Positions 27,733 to 35,993 of a stretch of 64,000 bases of DNA are shown here, piece by piece; within the stretch, counting starts at the first letter, position 1; every line of letters starts with the position of its first letter. The position numbers and the translations under genes were made by a program. The stretch is from CAVTPD01 sp963736575 (GTDB lineage Bacteria > Bacteroidota > Bacteroidia > Cytophagales > JAAEPT01): the NCBI GenBank assembly GCA_963736575.1, contig CAVTPD010000003.1, positions 1-64,000 on the forward strand, read 5' to 3'. Under the pieces are notes generated by a model. It was given only the letters and a program-made list of their open reading frames with translations, had not been told where the DNA came from and made no database searches.

Positions 27733-27869
27733 GTGCCCCAACTCGTTTTTAGTCTTCAAATGGCAATATTTGAAACCAAAGAACATGATTTATTTAACTG
27801 ATAAACAGATATTTAAAACCATACTGTACCCCAAATATAATATTTAAAATGGGGCACCGAATAGGGCAC
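27733..27869. repeat. Cluster of GTnCCCCA motifs between integrase and tRNA genes
   Basis: In the 279-base gap before tRNA-Pro there are GTGCCCCA (27,733-27,740), GTACCCCA (27,826-27,833), the inverse TGGGGCAC (27,850-27,857) and a partial AGGGCAC (27,863-27,869). The middle two form an inverted pair around an AT-rich centre. Short repeated boxes beside an integrase gene are typical of recombinase arm-binding or excisionase sites, so this may be the attachment region of the island. The other end is outside the window, so no att core can be proved. Confidence 0.4.
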
Positions 27870-27910
27870 ATTTTTATTGAAATTGATTGGTATTAATTGG
27901 TAGGATAAAA

Positions 27911-27947
27911 ATAAAAAAGCCTCTAAATCATAAGATTTAGAGGCTTT
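27911..27947 (-). terminator. Rho-independent terminator of the tRNA-Ser/tRNA-Pro transcript
   Basis: GCCTCTAAATC/GATTTAGAGGC, an 11-bp perfect stem with a 4-base loop (27,919-27,944), followed on the minus strand by TTTTTTATTTTT. It lies 24 bases past the 3' end of tRNA-Pro. Confidence 0.8.
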
Positions 27948-27970
27948 AGAGAACTTTACTCTCTATTGAG

Positions 27971-28044
27971 TCGGGGTGGCAGGATTCGAACCTACGACCT
28001 CCACATCCCAAATGTGGCGCGATACCGGGCTACGCTACACCCCG
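27971..28044 (-). tRNA. tRNA-Pro (anticodon TGG)
   Basis: 74 bases with acceptor CGGGGTG/CACCCCG, T-arm GGTTCGAATCC and anticodon stem-loop CCACA-TTTGGGA-TGTGG, giving TGG. CCA is not encoded. Eleven bases downstream of tRNA-Ser in the same transcript. Its 3' end faces the integrase-bearing island, so it is a candidate insertion target. Confidence 0.95.
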
Positions 28045-28055
28045 AAGTTCTGGCG

Positions 28056-28142
28056 CGGAGAGAGCGGGATTCGAACCCGCGGTACAGTTACCCGTACGTC
28101 AGTTTAGCAAACTGGTGGTTTCAGCCACTCACCCATCTCTCC
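28056..28142 (-). tRNA. tRNA-Ser (anticodon GCT)
   Basis: 87 bases, with the long variable arm of a class II tRNA (GTACGGGTAACTGTAC region), acceptor GGAGAGA/TCTCTCC and anticodon loop TTGCTAA, giving GCT. First gene of a two-tRNA transcript with tRNA-Pro. Confidence 0.95.
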
Positions 28143-28177
28143 GTGCTACCTTTCAACGTGTTGCTGAAAGGGGATTG

Positions 28178-28207
28178 CAAAAGTAACACATATTTTTTAT
28201 ACGCAAA
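28178..28207 (-). promoter_or_regulatory. Promoter of the tRNA-Ser/tRNA-Pro operon
   Basis: On the minus strand TTTG (28,204-28,207) and TACTTTTG (28,178-28,185) are separated by 18 bases, a full match to the Bacteroidota sigma-A consensus TTTG...TAnnTTTG. Transcription would begin about 30 bases before tRNA-Ser. Confidence 0.6.
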
Positions 28208-28346
28208 ACATTTTCGGAAATATTTTTAAAAAAGTCTTCTAAAAGCCTTTTCTGAAAAAAGAATCTAATCTGTTGGTAGAATTATTAAAGATTAATTCAT
28301 TTTTCCTTAAAAATTGAGGAAATTTGCAGCCTTAAAAATTCAGTAA

Positions 28347-30236
28347 ATGGCTAGCCAAAAATTCATAATAGACTTCGATAGCACTTTTGTAAGCGTTGAA
28401 TCATTAGATTTATTAGCAACAATATCTTTAGACGGTAGAGCTGATAAAGCTCAAAAAGTCAAAAAAATCTCTGAAATCACCGATTTAGGTATGAACGGAG
28501 ACATTTCTTTTGCGGATTCGCTTAAGGACAGATTAGCAATATTAGAAGCCAATCAATCGCATATTGAATCGCTTATTCAGCTTCTTAAAACAGATATCTC
28601 TGCTTCTTTTAAGAGAAACAAGAGCTTTATCCAAAAGAATGCCGACTCTATTTATATAATTTCTAGCGGCTTCAAGGAGTTTATTGCACCTGTTGTAGCG
28701 GATTACGGAATTTCTGAAGACCGTATATTGGCTAACACTTTTGTATTTGATGCTGAGGGGAACATTACCGGTGCAGATCAAAACAATCCACTTTCACAAG
28801 ATGGTGGTAAAATAAAGGTAGTTGAAAAACTAGGCTTAGAAGGTGAAATTATTGTGATTGGTGACGGTTACACCGACTTCGAAATTAAAAAAGCCGGTCT
28901 TGCTACAGAGTTCTTTGCTTTTACTGAAAATGTAAAAAGAGAAAAAGTAGTTAAAGAAGCGGATCATATTGCCCCTTCTTTAGACGAAATACTATTCGTT
29001 AAAAAAATCCAAGGCGCTACCTCTTATCCTAAAAGCAGAATTAAAGTTCTTCTTTTAGAAAACGTTCACTCAGATGCTGCCAAAATGCTTAAGGCTGAAG
29101 GTTTCTCTGTAGAAACAGTTAAAGGTGCTTTAGACGAAGACGAACTGATTGAAAAAATAAAAGACGTTCATGTGGTAGGTATTCGTTCTAAAACGAATGT
29201 AACCGCTAAGGTAATAGAGAAAGCCAACAAATTAATGGTGGTTGCTGCATTCTGTATAGGCACCAACCAAATCGATTTAAAAGCTTGTACCGAAAAAGGT
29301 GTTGCGGTATTTAACGCGCCGTATTCAAACACAAGAAGTGTTGTTGAACTGGCTATTGGTGAAATCATTTTATTAATGAGAAATATCCCTGACAAAAACA
29401 GAGATATGCACAATGGCAAATGGGACAAATCGGCTAAAAACAGCTTTGAAGTTCGCCACAAATCTCTAGGTATTATTGGTTACGGAAGTATTGGTTCTCA
29501 ACTTTCTATTGTTGCCGAAGCCTTAGGTATGAAAGTTTACTTCTACGATGTAGTTGATAAACTTGCTTTAGGTAACGCTACCAAACTTACTTCTATGGAA
29601 GAGTTGTTAAGAACTGCAGACATTATTTCCCTTCATGTAGACGGACGCGCTTCTAATTCAAACATATTTGGAGAAGAACAGTTTAAACTAATGAAAGACG
29701 GAAGCATCTTCTTAAACTTAGCTAGAGGGCCTGTTGTAGATATTAAAGCGCTTAAGAAATATATTGAAAGCGGAAAAATAGTTGGTGCTGGTGTAGATGT
29801 TTTCCCTGAAGAACCAAAAACCAATAGCGAGCCATTTACGTCGGAATTAAGAAACTTACCAAACTTAATTTTAACACCACATATTGGTGGTAGTACAGCT
29901 GAAGCTCAGCAACATATTGGAAACTACGTTCCAGAAAAAATTGCAGCTTATATCAATAAAGGAAACACTTACGGAAGCGTTAACTTCCCTAATATTCAAC
30001 TTCCTGAGTTACATAATGCACATCGTTTATTGCATATTCATAAAAACCAATCGGGTATTTTAGCACAGATTAACAGTATTCTGGTAAAATACGATTGTAA
30101 TATTGAAGGCCAGTATCTGAAAACGAATGAAGAAATTGGTTATGTAATTATGGATATCAACAAAGGATATTCTAAAGAAGTAATTACAGAATTAAAACAA
30201 ATAGACGGTACTATTAAAGTTAGAATGCTTTATTAA
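28347..30236 (+). CDS. serA: Phosphoserine phosphatase-phosphoglycerate dehydrogenase fusion (SerB-SerA)
   Basis: A 629-residue cytosolic fusion. Residues about 1-215 are a HAD phosphatase with FDSTFVSVES (DxD-type motif at 9-11, IIDFDST), SSGFKEF and GDGYTDFEIKKAG, matching phosphoserine phosphatase. Residues about 230-545 are D-3-phosphoglycerate dehydrogenase: NAD-binding GIIGYGSIGSQLS, LNLARGPVVD and the catalytic His in LTPHIGGSTAEAQ. An ACT-like domain closes the protein (about 550-629, HKNQSGILAQINSILVKYDC), where serine could inhibit. It performs the first and last steps of serine synthesis; the middle step is encoded by serC, whose ATG overlaps this stop by one base (TAATG). Fusions of this kind are known in Bacteroidota. 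Confidence 0.93.
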   Translation: MASQKFIIDFDSTFVSVESLDLLATISLDGRADKAQKVKKISEITDLGMNGDISFADSLKDRLAILEANQSHIESLIQLLKTDISASFKRNKSFIQKNADSIYIISSGFKEFIAPVVADYGISEDRILANTFVFDAEGNITGADQNNPLSQDGGKIKVVEKLGLEGEIIVIGDGYTDFEIKKAGLATEFFAFTENVKREKVVKEADHIAPSLDEILFVKKIQGATSYPKSRIKVLLLENVHSDAAKMLKAEGFSVETVKGALDEDELIEKIKDVHVVGIRSKTNVTAKVIEKANKLMVVAAFCIGTNQIDLKACTEKGVAVFNAPYSNTRSVVELAIGEIILLMRNIPDKNRDMHNGKWDKSAKNSFEVRHKSLGIIGYGSIGSQLSIVAEALGMKVYFYDVVDKLALGNATKLTSMEELLRTADIISLHVDGRASNSNIFGEEQFKLMKDGSIFLNLARGPVVDIKALKKYIESGKIVGAGVDVFPEEPKTNSEPFTSELRNLPNLILTPHIGGSTAEAQQHIGNYVPEKIAAYINKGNTYGSVNFPNIQLPELHNAHRLLHIHKNQSGILAQINSILVKYDCNIEGQYLKTNEEIGYVIMDINKGYSKEVITELKQIDGTIKVRMLY

Positions 30237-31318
30237 TGAGTAATAAAACCTATTTCGGACCCGGCCCATCTCAGCTACATGGTGAGATTGGGCACTACAT
30301 ATTAGATGCCTTAAAAGAAGATGTAGGAAGTATTTCTCACAGAAGCGGTGCCTATAAAGAAATACACAAAGCGGCAGTAGACAACTTAAGAAAGTTAATT
30401 AATCTACCAGAAGGATTTCAAGTTCTATTCCTAGGTTCTGCTTCAGAAGCTTGGGAAAGAATTTTTTATAATTTGGTTGAAAAGAAAAGCTTTCACTTTG
30501 TAAATGGTTCTTTTTCTAAAAAATTCTTTGAATACGGAATTGATGCCGGAAAAGAAGCTAAAAAGCTAGAAGTTAAAGCCGGAAAAGGCTTTGATAAAGT
30601 TTCGGAAATTGAAATTGATGCGGATACAGAATTAATTTCAATTACACATAACGAAACCAGTACTGGTGTACAATTTCCTTTAGAAGACATTACAGCCATT
30701 AGAAAAAAGTTTCCAAATGCTTTAATCTCTATTGACTCGGTTTCTTCTTTGCCTAATCCTGAATTTGATTTCACTCAGTTTGACACCTTATACTTTTCGG
30801 TACAAAAATGTTTTGGTTTACCTGCCGGACTAGGTGTTTGGTTAGTAAACGAAAAATGTATTAAAAAAGCAAAACAACTGAAAGCAAAAGGATTATCATT
30901 AGGAGCACATCATACCTTGCCCGAATTGGTTTCTAAAGCGGTTAATTACCAAACGCCTAGTACGCCAAATGTTTTGGGAATATACCTTTTATCTAGGGTT
31001 ACCGAACAAATGCTAGAATACGGTGTAGAAAACTTAAGAAAAGACACCAAGACAAAACAAGGATTGTTACACGCTTATATTGAACGGTCTTCTATATTAA
31101 GTCATTCGGTAGAAAATCCAGCACATCGTTCAGAAACAGTAATAGTTGCTAATACAACTGTTCCTAGTAATATTCTGAATGAAAAGATTAAAGACAGTGG
31201 TTTATTAATTGGTGCCGGCTATGGTAGTTTTAAAGACACTCAGGTTAGAATCGCTAACTTCCCAGCTCATTCAATTGAAGTAATAGAAAAATTAATAAAA
31301 GAATTGGAAGAGCTTTAA
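30236..31318 (+). CDS. serC: Phosphoserine aminotransferase (SerC-type, class V)
   Basis: A 360-residue PLP enzyme of fold type I, class V, converting 3-phosphohydroxypyruvate and glutamate to phosphoserine. Visible landmarks: NKTYFGPGPSQLHG at the start, GSISHRSGAYKEIHKAA, THNETSTGVQFP (about 140-151), SIDSVSSLP with the cofactor-contacting Asp, and the Schiff-base Lys in YFSVQKCFGLPAGLG (about 191). The C-terminal RIANFPAHS matches the family. Together with the upstream SerB-SerA fusion it completes serine biosynthesis in two overlapping genes. It ends in a hairpin terminator that includes the last codons. Confidence 0.92.
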   Translation: MSNKTYFGPGPSQLHGEIGHYILDALKEDVGSISHRSGAYKEIHKAAVDNLRKLINLPEGFQVLFLGSASEAWERIFYNLVEKKSFHFVNGSFSKKFFEYGIDAGKEAKKLEVKAGKGFDKVSEIEIDADTELISITHNETSTGVQFPLEDITAIRKKFPNALISIDSVSSLPNPEFDFTQFDTLYFSVQKCFGLPAGLGVWLVNEKCIKKAKQLKAKGLSLGAHHTLPELVSKAVNYQTPSTPNVLGIYLLSRVTEQMLEYGVENLRKDTKTKQGLLHAYIERSSILSHSVENPAHRSETVIVANTTVPSNILNEKIKDSGLLIGAGYGSFKDTQVRIANFPAHSIEVIEKLIKELEEL

Positions 31319-31333
31319 AAGCTCTTCCTTTTT
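31306..31333 (+). terminator. Terminator overlapping the serC stop codon
   Basis: GGAAGAGCTTT/AAAGCTCTTCC (31,306-31,328) followed by TTTTT. The left arm is formed by the last serC codons and its stop. It separates serC from the convergent aminotransferase gene. Confidence 0.75.
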
Positions 31334-31341
31334 ATAAAGTC

Positions 31342-32646
31342 TTAAGCACTTTTACAGAACTCTGTTACGGCCTCATTTATTTTTTCGAAGGTATCTGCTA
31401 ACAACGCTTCGTTTTCTTCTAATAAGGTTACTCTAAAGCCTTTTAACGCACTGTGGAAAGAAGACAAAGGAACCACACAAACGCCTTTTGCAGCTAATAA
31501 GTAGTAAACAAAACGCTTATCTTCAGACATATCATCTGTAACCCAAGATTCTGCTAAGGCTTTAGCCTCTGGGTTTTCTATTTTTAGCGTTTGGTTATTA
31601 TTCAACACCCCTGGTTTAAATACAATTGTATTATAGAAAGCTCCAAAGGTTTCGTTAAAGGTTAAGTAAGGATTCTTTTTTAAGATAGAACTAATTACGT
31701 TAGCTCTCCTACCCGTTCTTTCATTTTGGTAATTGCGGTATTCTCTATATTCAGGATGACCTAGAATTTTAGGCAAAACCATTTGCGGAAGCGTTGTTGA
31801 ACAAACCTCAATCATTTTAGCATCTTCCAAGGTCTTGCACAACTGGTTAAATTCCGCATCTACATCACGGTTATAAAACTCCATCCAACCACATCTTGAA
31901 CCCGGCCATGGTAATTCTTTAGAAATACCCCTCATTGCAATGCCAGGTACGTCCCCAATAATTTCAGCTAAAGAATAAGCTACAGCTCCATTATAAGTTA
32001 TGTTGTTGTAGATCTCATCACTTATAATAAAGAGATTAAACTCTTTGGCTATGGCCACCATTCTTTCCAGAATTTCTAACGGATAAACAACACCTGTAGG
32101 GTTATCTGGGTTGATAAGTAGTAAACCAACCACATTTGGATTATATTTTACCTGAAGATATAATTCATCCACATCGGGAAACCAATTGTTTTCAGGGTCT
32201 AATTTATAGGTAATAGGTATTCTGTTCGCATGCGCAGCTTCTGCTGAAGAATGTGTTGAATAAGCAGGAGAAGGTCCTATAACTCTGGAAGTAGGATGTA
32301 AATATTGATATACCTTAGCTATAGCATCCCCAAGTCCGTTAAAAAAAAGAACATCGTTTTCGGTAATCTTTACACCGCCTAATTTGTTTGTTCTTTCAGC
32401 TATAAACTTACGTGTAGAAAGTACGCCTTTAGAGTGGCAATAACCATAGGTTTTATCATCTTGTACCGCTTCAGAAACAATGTCTTTCATCCAACTTGGG
32501 ATTTTAGCATTCTTCTGAATTGGGTCTCCAATATTTTCCCAATAAACAGGTAGACCAATTGCTTCTACTTTTTCAGCCTTTTTAACGATGTCTCTAATCT
32601 CGTACTCAAGCTCTTTAGCTCCTTCTTGAAGTAACTTTTGTCTCAT
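31342..32646 (-). CDS. PLP-dependent aminotransferase (class I/II)
   Basis: A 434-residue fold-type I aminotransferase. Landmarks: FFNGLGDAIAKVYQYLHPTS (about 105-124), INPDNPTGVVYPLEI (about 178-192), SDEIYNNITYNG (Asp and Tyr contacting PLP, about 213-224) and the lysine of RGISKELPWPGSRCGW (about 244). The N-terminus (GLPVYWENIGDPIQKNAKIP) resembles alanine/aspartate-type aminotransferases such as AlaA, but substrate cannot be read from sequence. It is transcribed towards serC and away from the DUF6089 gene; a candidate -7 element TATTTTTG lies at 32,665-32,672. Confidence 0.88.
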   Translation of the reverse strand: MRQKLLQEGAKELEYEIRDIVKKAEKVEAIGLPVYWENIGDPIQKNAKIPSWMKDIVSEAVQDDKTYGYCHSKGVLSTRKFIAERTNKLGGVKITENDVLFFNGLGDAIAKVYQYLHPTSRVIGPSPAYSTHSSAEAAHANRIPITYKLDPENNWFPDVDELYLQVKYNPNVVGLLLINPDNPTGVVYPLEILERMVAIAKEFNLFIISDEIYNNITYNGAVAYSLAEIIGDVPGIAMRGISKELPWPGSRCGWMEFYNRDVDAEFNQLCKTLEDAKMIEVCSTTLPQMVLPKILGHPEYREYRNYQNERTGRRANVISSILKKNPYLTFNETFGAFYNTIVFKPGVLNNNQTLKIENPEAKALAESWVTDDMSEDKRFVYYLLAAKGVCVVPLSSFHSALKGFRVTLLEENEALLADTFEKINEAVTEFCKSA

Positions 32647-32771
32647 TTAATCTCATTCAGTATACAAAAATAGGGTATTGAACTAATTATTTAAGGTCAT
32701 TAGTATAATTACCTATGATTTTATTTTTTTTTAGTTAAAAAATTCAAACCTTTGTTTCAAAGTCAGACAAT

Positions 32772-33740
32772 ATGTTGTACCAGGTTTTTAAAAGTAAAGC
32801 GCTACTTGTTTTTACCGTATTTTTGTTAATGAGCACCTATTCTCAGGCACAATTTTCGAAGAACAAAAGTGCTGTGACAGGACAAAGTTTTAAGCTCAAA
32901 AGAGGTAAAGTTGCTAAAAGGCGTCAAAAACCTATTAATTACATTAATTCAATTGATTTATCAATAGGGATAGGTACATCTACTTATTACGGAGAACTAT
33001 GTTCCGGAGTTAGTTGTGGAATAAAAAACATGATGCCAAGTATTCATATTGGTGCTTATTATAGATATTCTGAACATTTTTCAGCCAGACTAGAATTTGG
33101 ATATCTTCCATTAAGTGGCGATGATAAGTACAGTGATTATGCGGATACCAGAGGTTTGAAATTTCAAAACAATGGTTGGGAGGGTACTGGTGTTGTGATT
33201 TATGATTTTGTAGCATTCAGAAAAATGTATAGACAACGATCTTTTGTTAACCCATATATTGCTATTGGATTAGGGCTTTATCGTTATGAACCATTCGCTG
33301 AATACAATGGCATAAAGTATAATTTAAGAAATTACCGAACGGAAGAATCTAAAGATTATGGAAAATATACCTTTACAATTCCAGTTGGCTTGGGTGTACG
33401 TTTCTCTCTTACCCCATTCATTGAATTAGCATTAGAAGCTCGTTACAACAAAACATTCACAGATTACCTTGACGATGTGTCTGACAAGTATCCATCTACA
33501 AATGCAGACCAAATAGGGAAAACAGAAAGTTTGTTATCTGACCCTGCTCCTGGTAGAGATCCAAATCTAGTTTCTCATGTTGGAAGGGGTGGTATTCGAG
33601 GAAATCCAAAAACAAAAGATGGGTATTATAACTTTGAAGTTAAATTAATTTACACTTTGAAAGTTACGCACCAACGTTATAACATTAACTCTAACAAATC
33701 TAAATTCAGAATGGTTAACGGTGTTAAAAAGAGACATTAA
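32772..33740 (+). CDS. DUF6089-type outer-membrane beta-barrel protein
   Basis: A 322-residue exported protein: signal peptide about 1-26 (ending YSQAQ), a basic linker (KLKRGKVAKRRQKP), then alternating beta strands typical of an outer-membrane barrel of about eight strands (INSIDLSIGIGTSTYYGEL; FSARLEFGYLPLSGDD; NPYIAIGLGLYRYEP; TIPVGLGVRFSLTPF; ELALEARYNKTFTDYLDDVS). The FTDYLDDVSDKYP segment is characteristic of the DUF6089 family, common in Bacteroidota and without a known function. It precedes trpS by 60 bases. Confidence 0.82.
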   Translation: MLYQVFKSKALLVFTVFLLMSTYSQAQFSKNKSAVTGQSFKLKRGKVAKRRQKPINYINSIDLSIGIGTSTYYGELCSGVSCGIKNMMPSIHIGAYYRYSEHFSARLEFGYLPLSGDDKYSDYADTRGLKFQNNGWEGTGVVIYDFVAFRKMYRQRSFVNPYIAIGLGLYRYEPFAEYNGIKYNLRNYRTEESKDYGKYTFTIPVGLGVRFSLTPFIELALEARYNKTFTDYLDDVSDKYPSTNADQIGKTESLLSDPAPGRDPNLVSHVGRGGIRGNPKTKDGYYNFEVKLIYTLKVTHQRYNINSNKSKFRMVNGVKKRH

Positions 33741-33773
33741 AATATTAAGCGTTTTCTTTTCGTGTAAATCTTC

Positions 33774-33781
33774 TATTTTTG
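33774..33781 (+). promoter_or_regulatory. Candidate -7 element of trpS (TATTTTTG)
   Basis: TATTTTTG fits the TAnnTTTG consensus, 19 bases before the trpS start codon. The -33 region is only T-rich (TTTT), so support is moderate. Confidence 0.4.
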
Positions 33782-33800
33782 CAGCAAACACACGTTTGGC

Positions 33801-34778
33801 ATGAGTAGAATATTAACAGGAATTCAAAGTACAGGAACACCGCATTTAGGAAATATATTGGGGGCTATTTTACCAGCCCTTGAACTTTCAAAAGCTTCAT
33901 CTAATGAAGCTTTTTATTTTGTTGCCAACCTACACACCCTTACCTCTCTTAAAGACGCCGAAGCTATAAAACAGAATACGTATTCTGTTGCTGCCGCTTG
34001 GTTAGCCTTTGGTTTAGATACCAATAAAAACACCTTCTACCGACAGTCTGATTTACCCGAGGTATGTGAATTAACTTGGTACTTAAACTGCTTCACTCCC
34101 ATTCCTATGTTAGAAAATGCCCATTCTTTTAAAGATAAGTCGGCAAAATTTTCTAAAGACCGAATAAACGTAGGTTTGTTTGATTATCCTGTATTAATGA
34201 CTTCGGACATTTTGTTGTATGATGCGGAATTCGTTCCTGTAGGTAAAGACCAAAAACAGCATCTAGAAATAACTCGTGACCTAGCAAGTGCTTTTAACCA
34301 TCAGTTTGGAGAAGATATCTTTATCATCCCAGAACCAATGATTAATGAGAAAGTAATGATCATTCCTGGTACTGATGGACAAAAAATGAGTAAGTCATAC
34401 GGAAACTTCATTGACATCTTTTTACCTAAAAAACAGTTGAAAAAACAAGTAATGTCAATTGTTACAGACAGTACGCCTCTGGAAGAACCCAAAAACCCCG
34501 ATACCTGTAATGTCTTTAAAATCTATTCTTTGTTAGGAACAGATGAACAAATAATAGAATTACGAACAAATTATGAAGGCGGAAATTTTGGTTATGGACA
34601 TGCTAAAACCGCTTTATTAGAGTTAATTCTTGAGAAATTTGCTACTGAAAGAGCTGCTTACGATTCCTTTATTAGCAATCCAGAATTACTAGAACAAGAA
34701 TTTAAAAAAGGCGCTGAAAAAGCACGGTCTACCGCACAAGCCACTTTAAAAAGAGTTCGAAAAGTTTTAGGGTATTAA
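33801..34778 (+). CDS. trpS: Tryptophanyl-tRNA synthetase
   Basis: A 325-residue class I aminoacyl-tRNA synthetase charging tRNA-Trp. The HIGH-like signature is TGTPHLGNILG (about 11-21) and the KMSKS loop is GQKMSKSYGN (about 193-202), both in canonical positions; the middle has FYRQSDLPEVCELTWYLNCF and GKDQKQHLEITRDLA. Length is normal. Its last 12 bases overlap the end of the convergent radical SAM gene. Confidence 0.96.
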   Translation: MSRILTGIQSTGTPHLGNILGAILPALELSKASSNEAFYFVANLHTLTSLKDAEAIKQNTYSVAAAWLAFGLDTNKNTFYRQSDLPEVCELTWYLNCFTPIPMLENAHSFKDKSAKFSKDRINVGLFDYPVLMTSDILLYDAEFVPVGKDQKQHLEITRDLASAFNHQFGEDIFIIPEPMINEKVMIIPGTDGQKMSKSYGNFIDIFLPKKQLKKQVMSIVTDSTPLEEPKNPDTCNVFKIYSLLGTDEQIIELRTNYEGGNFGYGHAKTALLELILEKFATERAAYDSFISNPELLEQEFKKGAEKARSTAQATLKRVRKVLGY

Positions 34779-35939
34779 CCACCCTAAAACTTGCTTATAA
34801 TCCTCTGCCCGTATTTTATCTAATTGTTTTAAATACTGAAAGAGCTGCATCTCTTTATCTTTCGCCTGAACATTTAAAAATGAAAGAATATCAGTTGAAA
34901 GATTTGATACAATTGATTTTTGAAACTTCTTTCTTATTTTATTTTTAGATACTTCCGACAAGTTTTGAATGCAATAATAGTCTGGTCTTGATAAGAAGTT
35001 TAAGTAAATATTTTCTTTTCCTAAATTGAATTCTTGCTGAATATACGTTTCAATTTCTGGCCAATCAAATACATTTAAAACACTAATAGTTGGGTGAAAA
35101 ACTATTTTAACATGAGGCAAAAGTTCTTGTACTTGCTTAATATTCGCATAAAAAACAGACCATTTTAAATCCTTTCTTATGTATTCTGCTTTTTCAAAAA
35201 CATGGTCTAAACTTATCTGCAGTTCAACCTTAGAAAACTTTTTAAGTAGATCAATGATACTCCTTTTCCCAAATTTTAAGTGCGTTAAGTTTGTATTCAA
35301 CCGTATGAGTACATCATCAGTCCTATTCTGCTTTATTAATTCATCTAAAAGAGTATAAACTTCTTCTGTTACCAAAGGCTCACCACCTGCAAAATAAAAT
35401 TCTTCTGCATTATTAATAATTTCCGTTAGATTCTCTTCTAGAAAGCTACTGGGTATATTTTGTATAATTGCTGAACCCGAAACCGTTGTACCTAAAACCT
35501 TAGCATCGTCAAACCATTTTGAACTGGCGCCATGCCAACAAGTTCGGCATCTAAGATTACATAAATTAGAAAACCGGATATCATAATAAACCGGGAAATC
35601 AGAGACCTCCTCCCCTTTTATAATTTTTTCAGCATACATAAAATATTTTTCATTCATCTGCTGCCGAAGACTTATGTTACCCGAATCTTCTACTTTATAG
35701 CAATAAGAACAACGTTTGTCTTTTGTCCCTTTTAAAAATTTCTCTCTAGTAGATTGAATGGATTCTGATTGCCACAATTCTGTTATGGAGTTTTCTTTTA
35801 CTGAACCATATGTAATGCCCGAAACACAACAAGCCTGCACTCTACCCTGTTCTCCCGAATAAAAATGAACCCATGGAGCAACGCAAAAAGCTTTATTATC
35901 TTCCATAAAACCTTCTTTCGTAGTCCTTTCCTCAATCAT
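34767..35939 (-). CDS. Twitch-domain radical SAM protein
   Basis: A 390-residue Fe-S enzyme. An N-terminal auxiliary-cluster region (CVAPWVHFYSGEQGRVQACC, then CSYCYKVEDSG; Cys at about 19, 37, 38, 82, 85) precedes the radical SAM core with CNLRCRTCW (Cys at about 132, 136, 139) and EFYFAGGEPLVTEE, the SAM-contacting GGEP. The arrangement matches twitch-domain radical SAM proteins, which usually modify peptides or other small targets. No obvious precursor peptide lies next to it; neighbours are trpS (convergent, overlapping) and a GH9 gene (divergent, 54 bases). A start at the internal Met (residue 12, base 35,906) is equally plausible. Substrate unknown. Confidence 0.85.
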   Translation of the reverse strand: MIEERTTKEGFMEDNKAFCVAPWVHFYSGEQGRVQACCVSGITYGSVKENSITELWQSESIQSTREKFLKGTKDKRCSYCYKVEDSGNISLRQQMNEKYFMYAEKIIKGEEVSDFPVYYDIRFSNLCNLRCRTCWHGASSKWFDDAKVLGTTVSGSAIIQNIPSSFLEENLTEIINNAEEFYFAGGEPLVTEEVYTLLDELIKQNRTDDVLIRLNTNLTHLKFGKRSIIDLLKKFSKVELQISLDHVFEKAEYIRKDLKWSVFYANIKQVQELLPHVKIVFHPTISVLNVFDWPEIETYIQQEFNLGKENIYLNFLSRPDYYCIQNLSEVSKNKIRKKFQKSIVSNLSTDILSFLNVQAKDKEMQLFQYLKQLDKIRAEDYKQVLGWLIP

Positions 35940-35993
35940 TTTTCTAATTTAAAGCTATATTCCTTATCTTTAAAGTTGAATAACATTCCATTT

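Noticed and set aside
27966..28229. Plus-strand open frame of 87 residues
   Set aside because: It runs antisense across tRNA-Pro and tRNA-Ser, a common artefact.
35865..35993. Longer N-terminus for the GH9 gene
   Set aside because: It would overlap the divergent radical SAM gene and bury the signal peptide 43 residues inside; the ATG at 35,994 gives a normal export signal.
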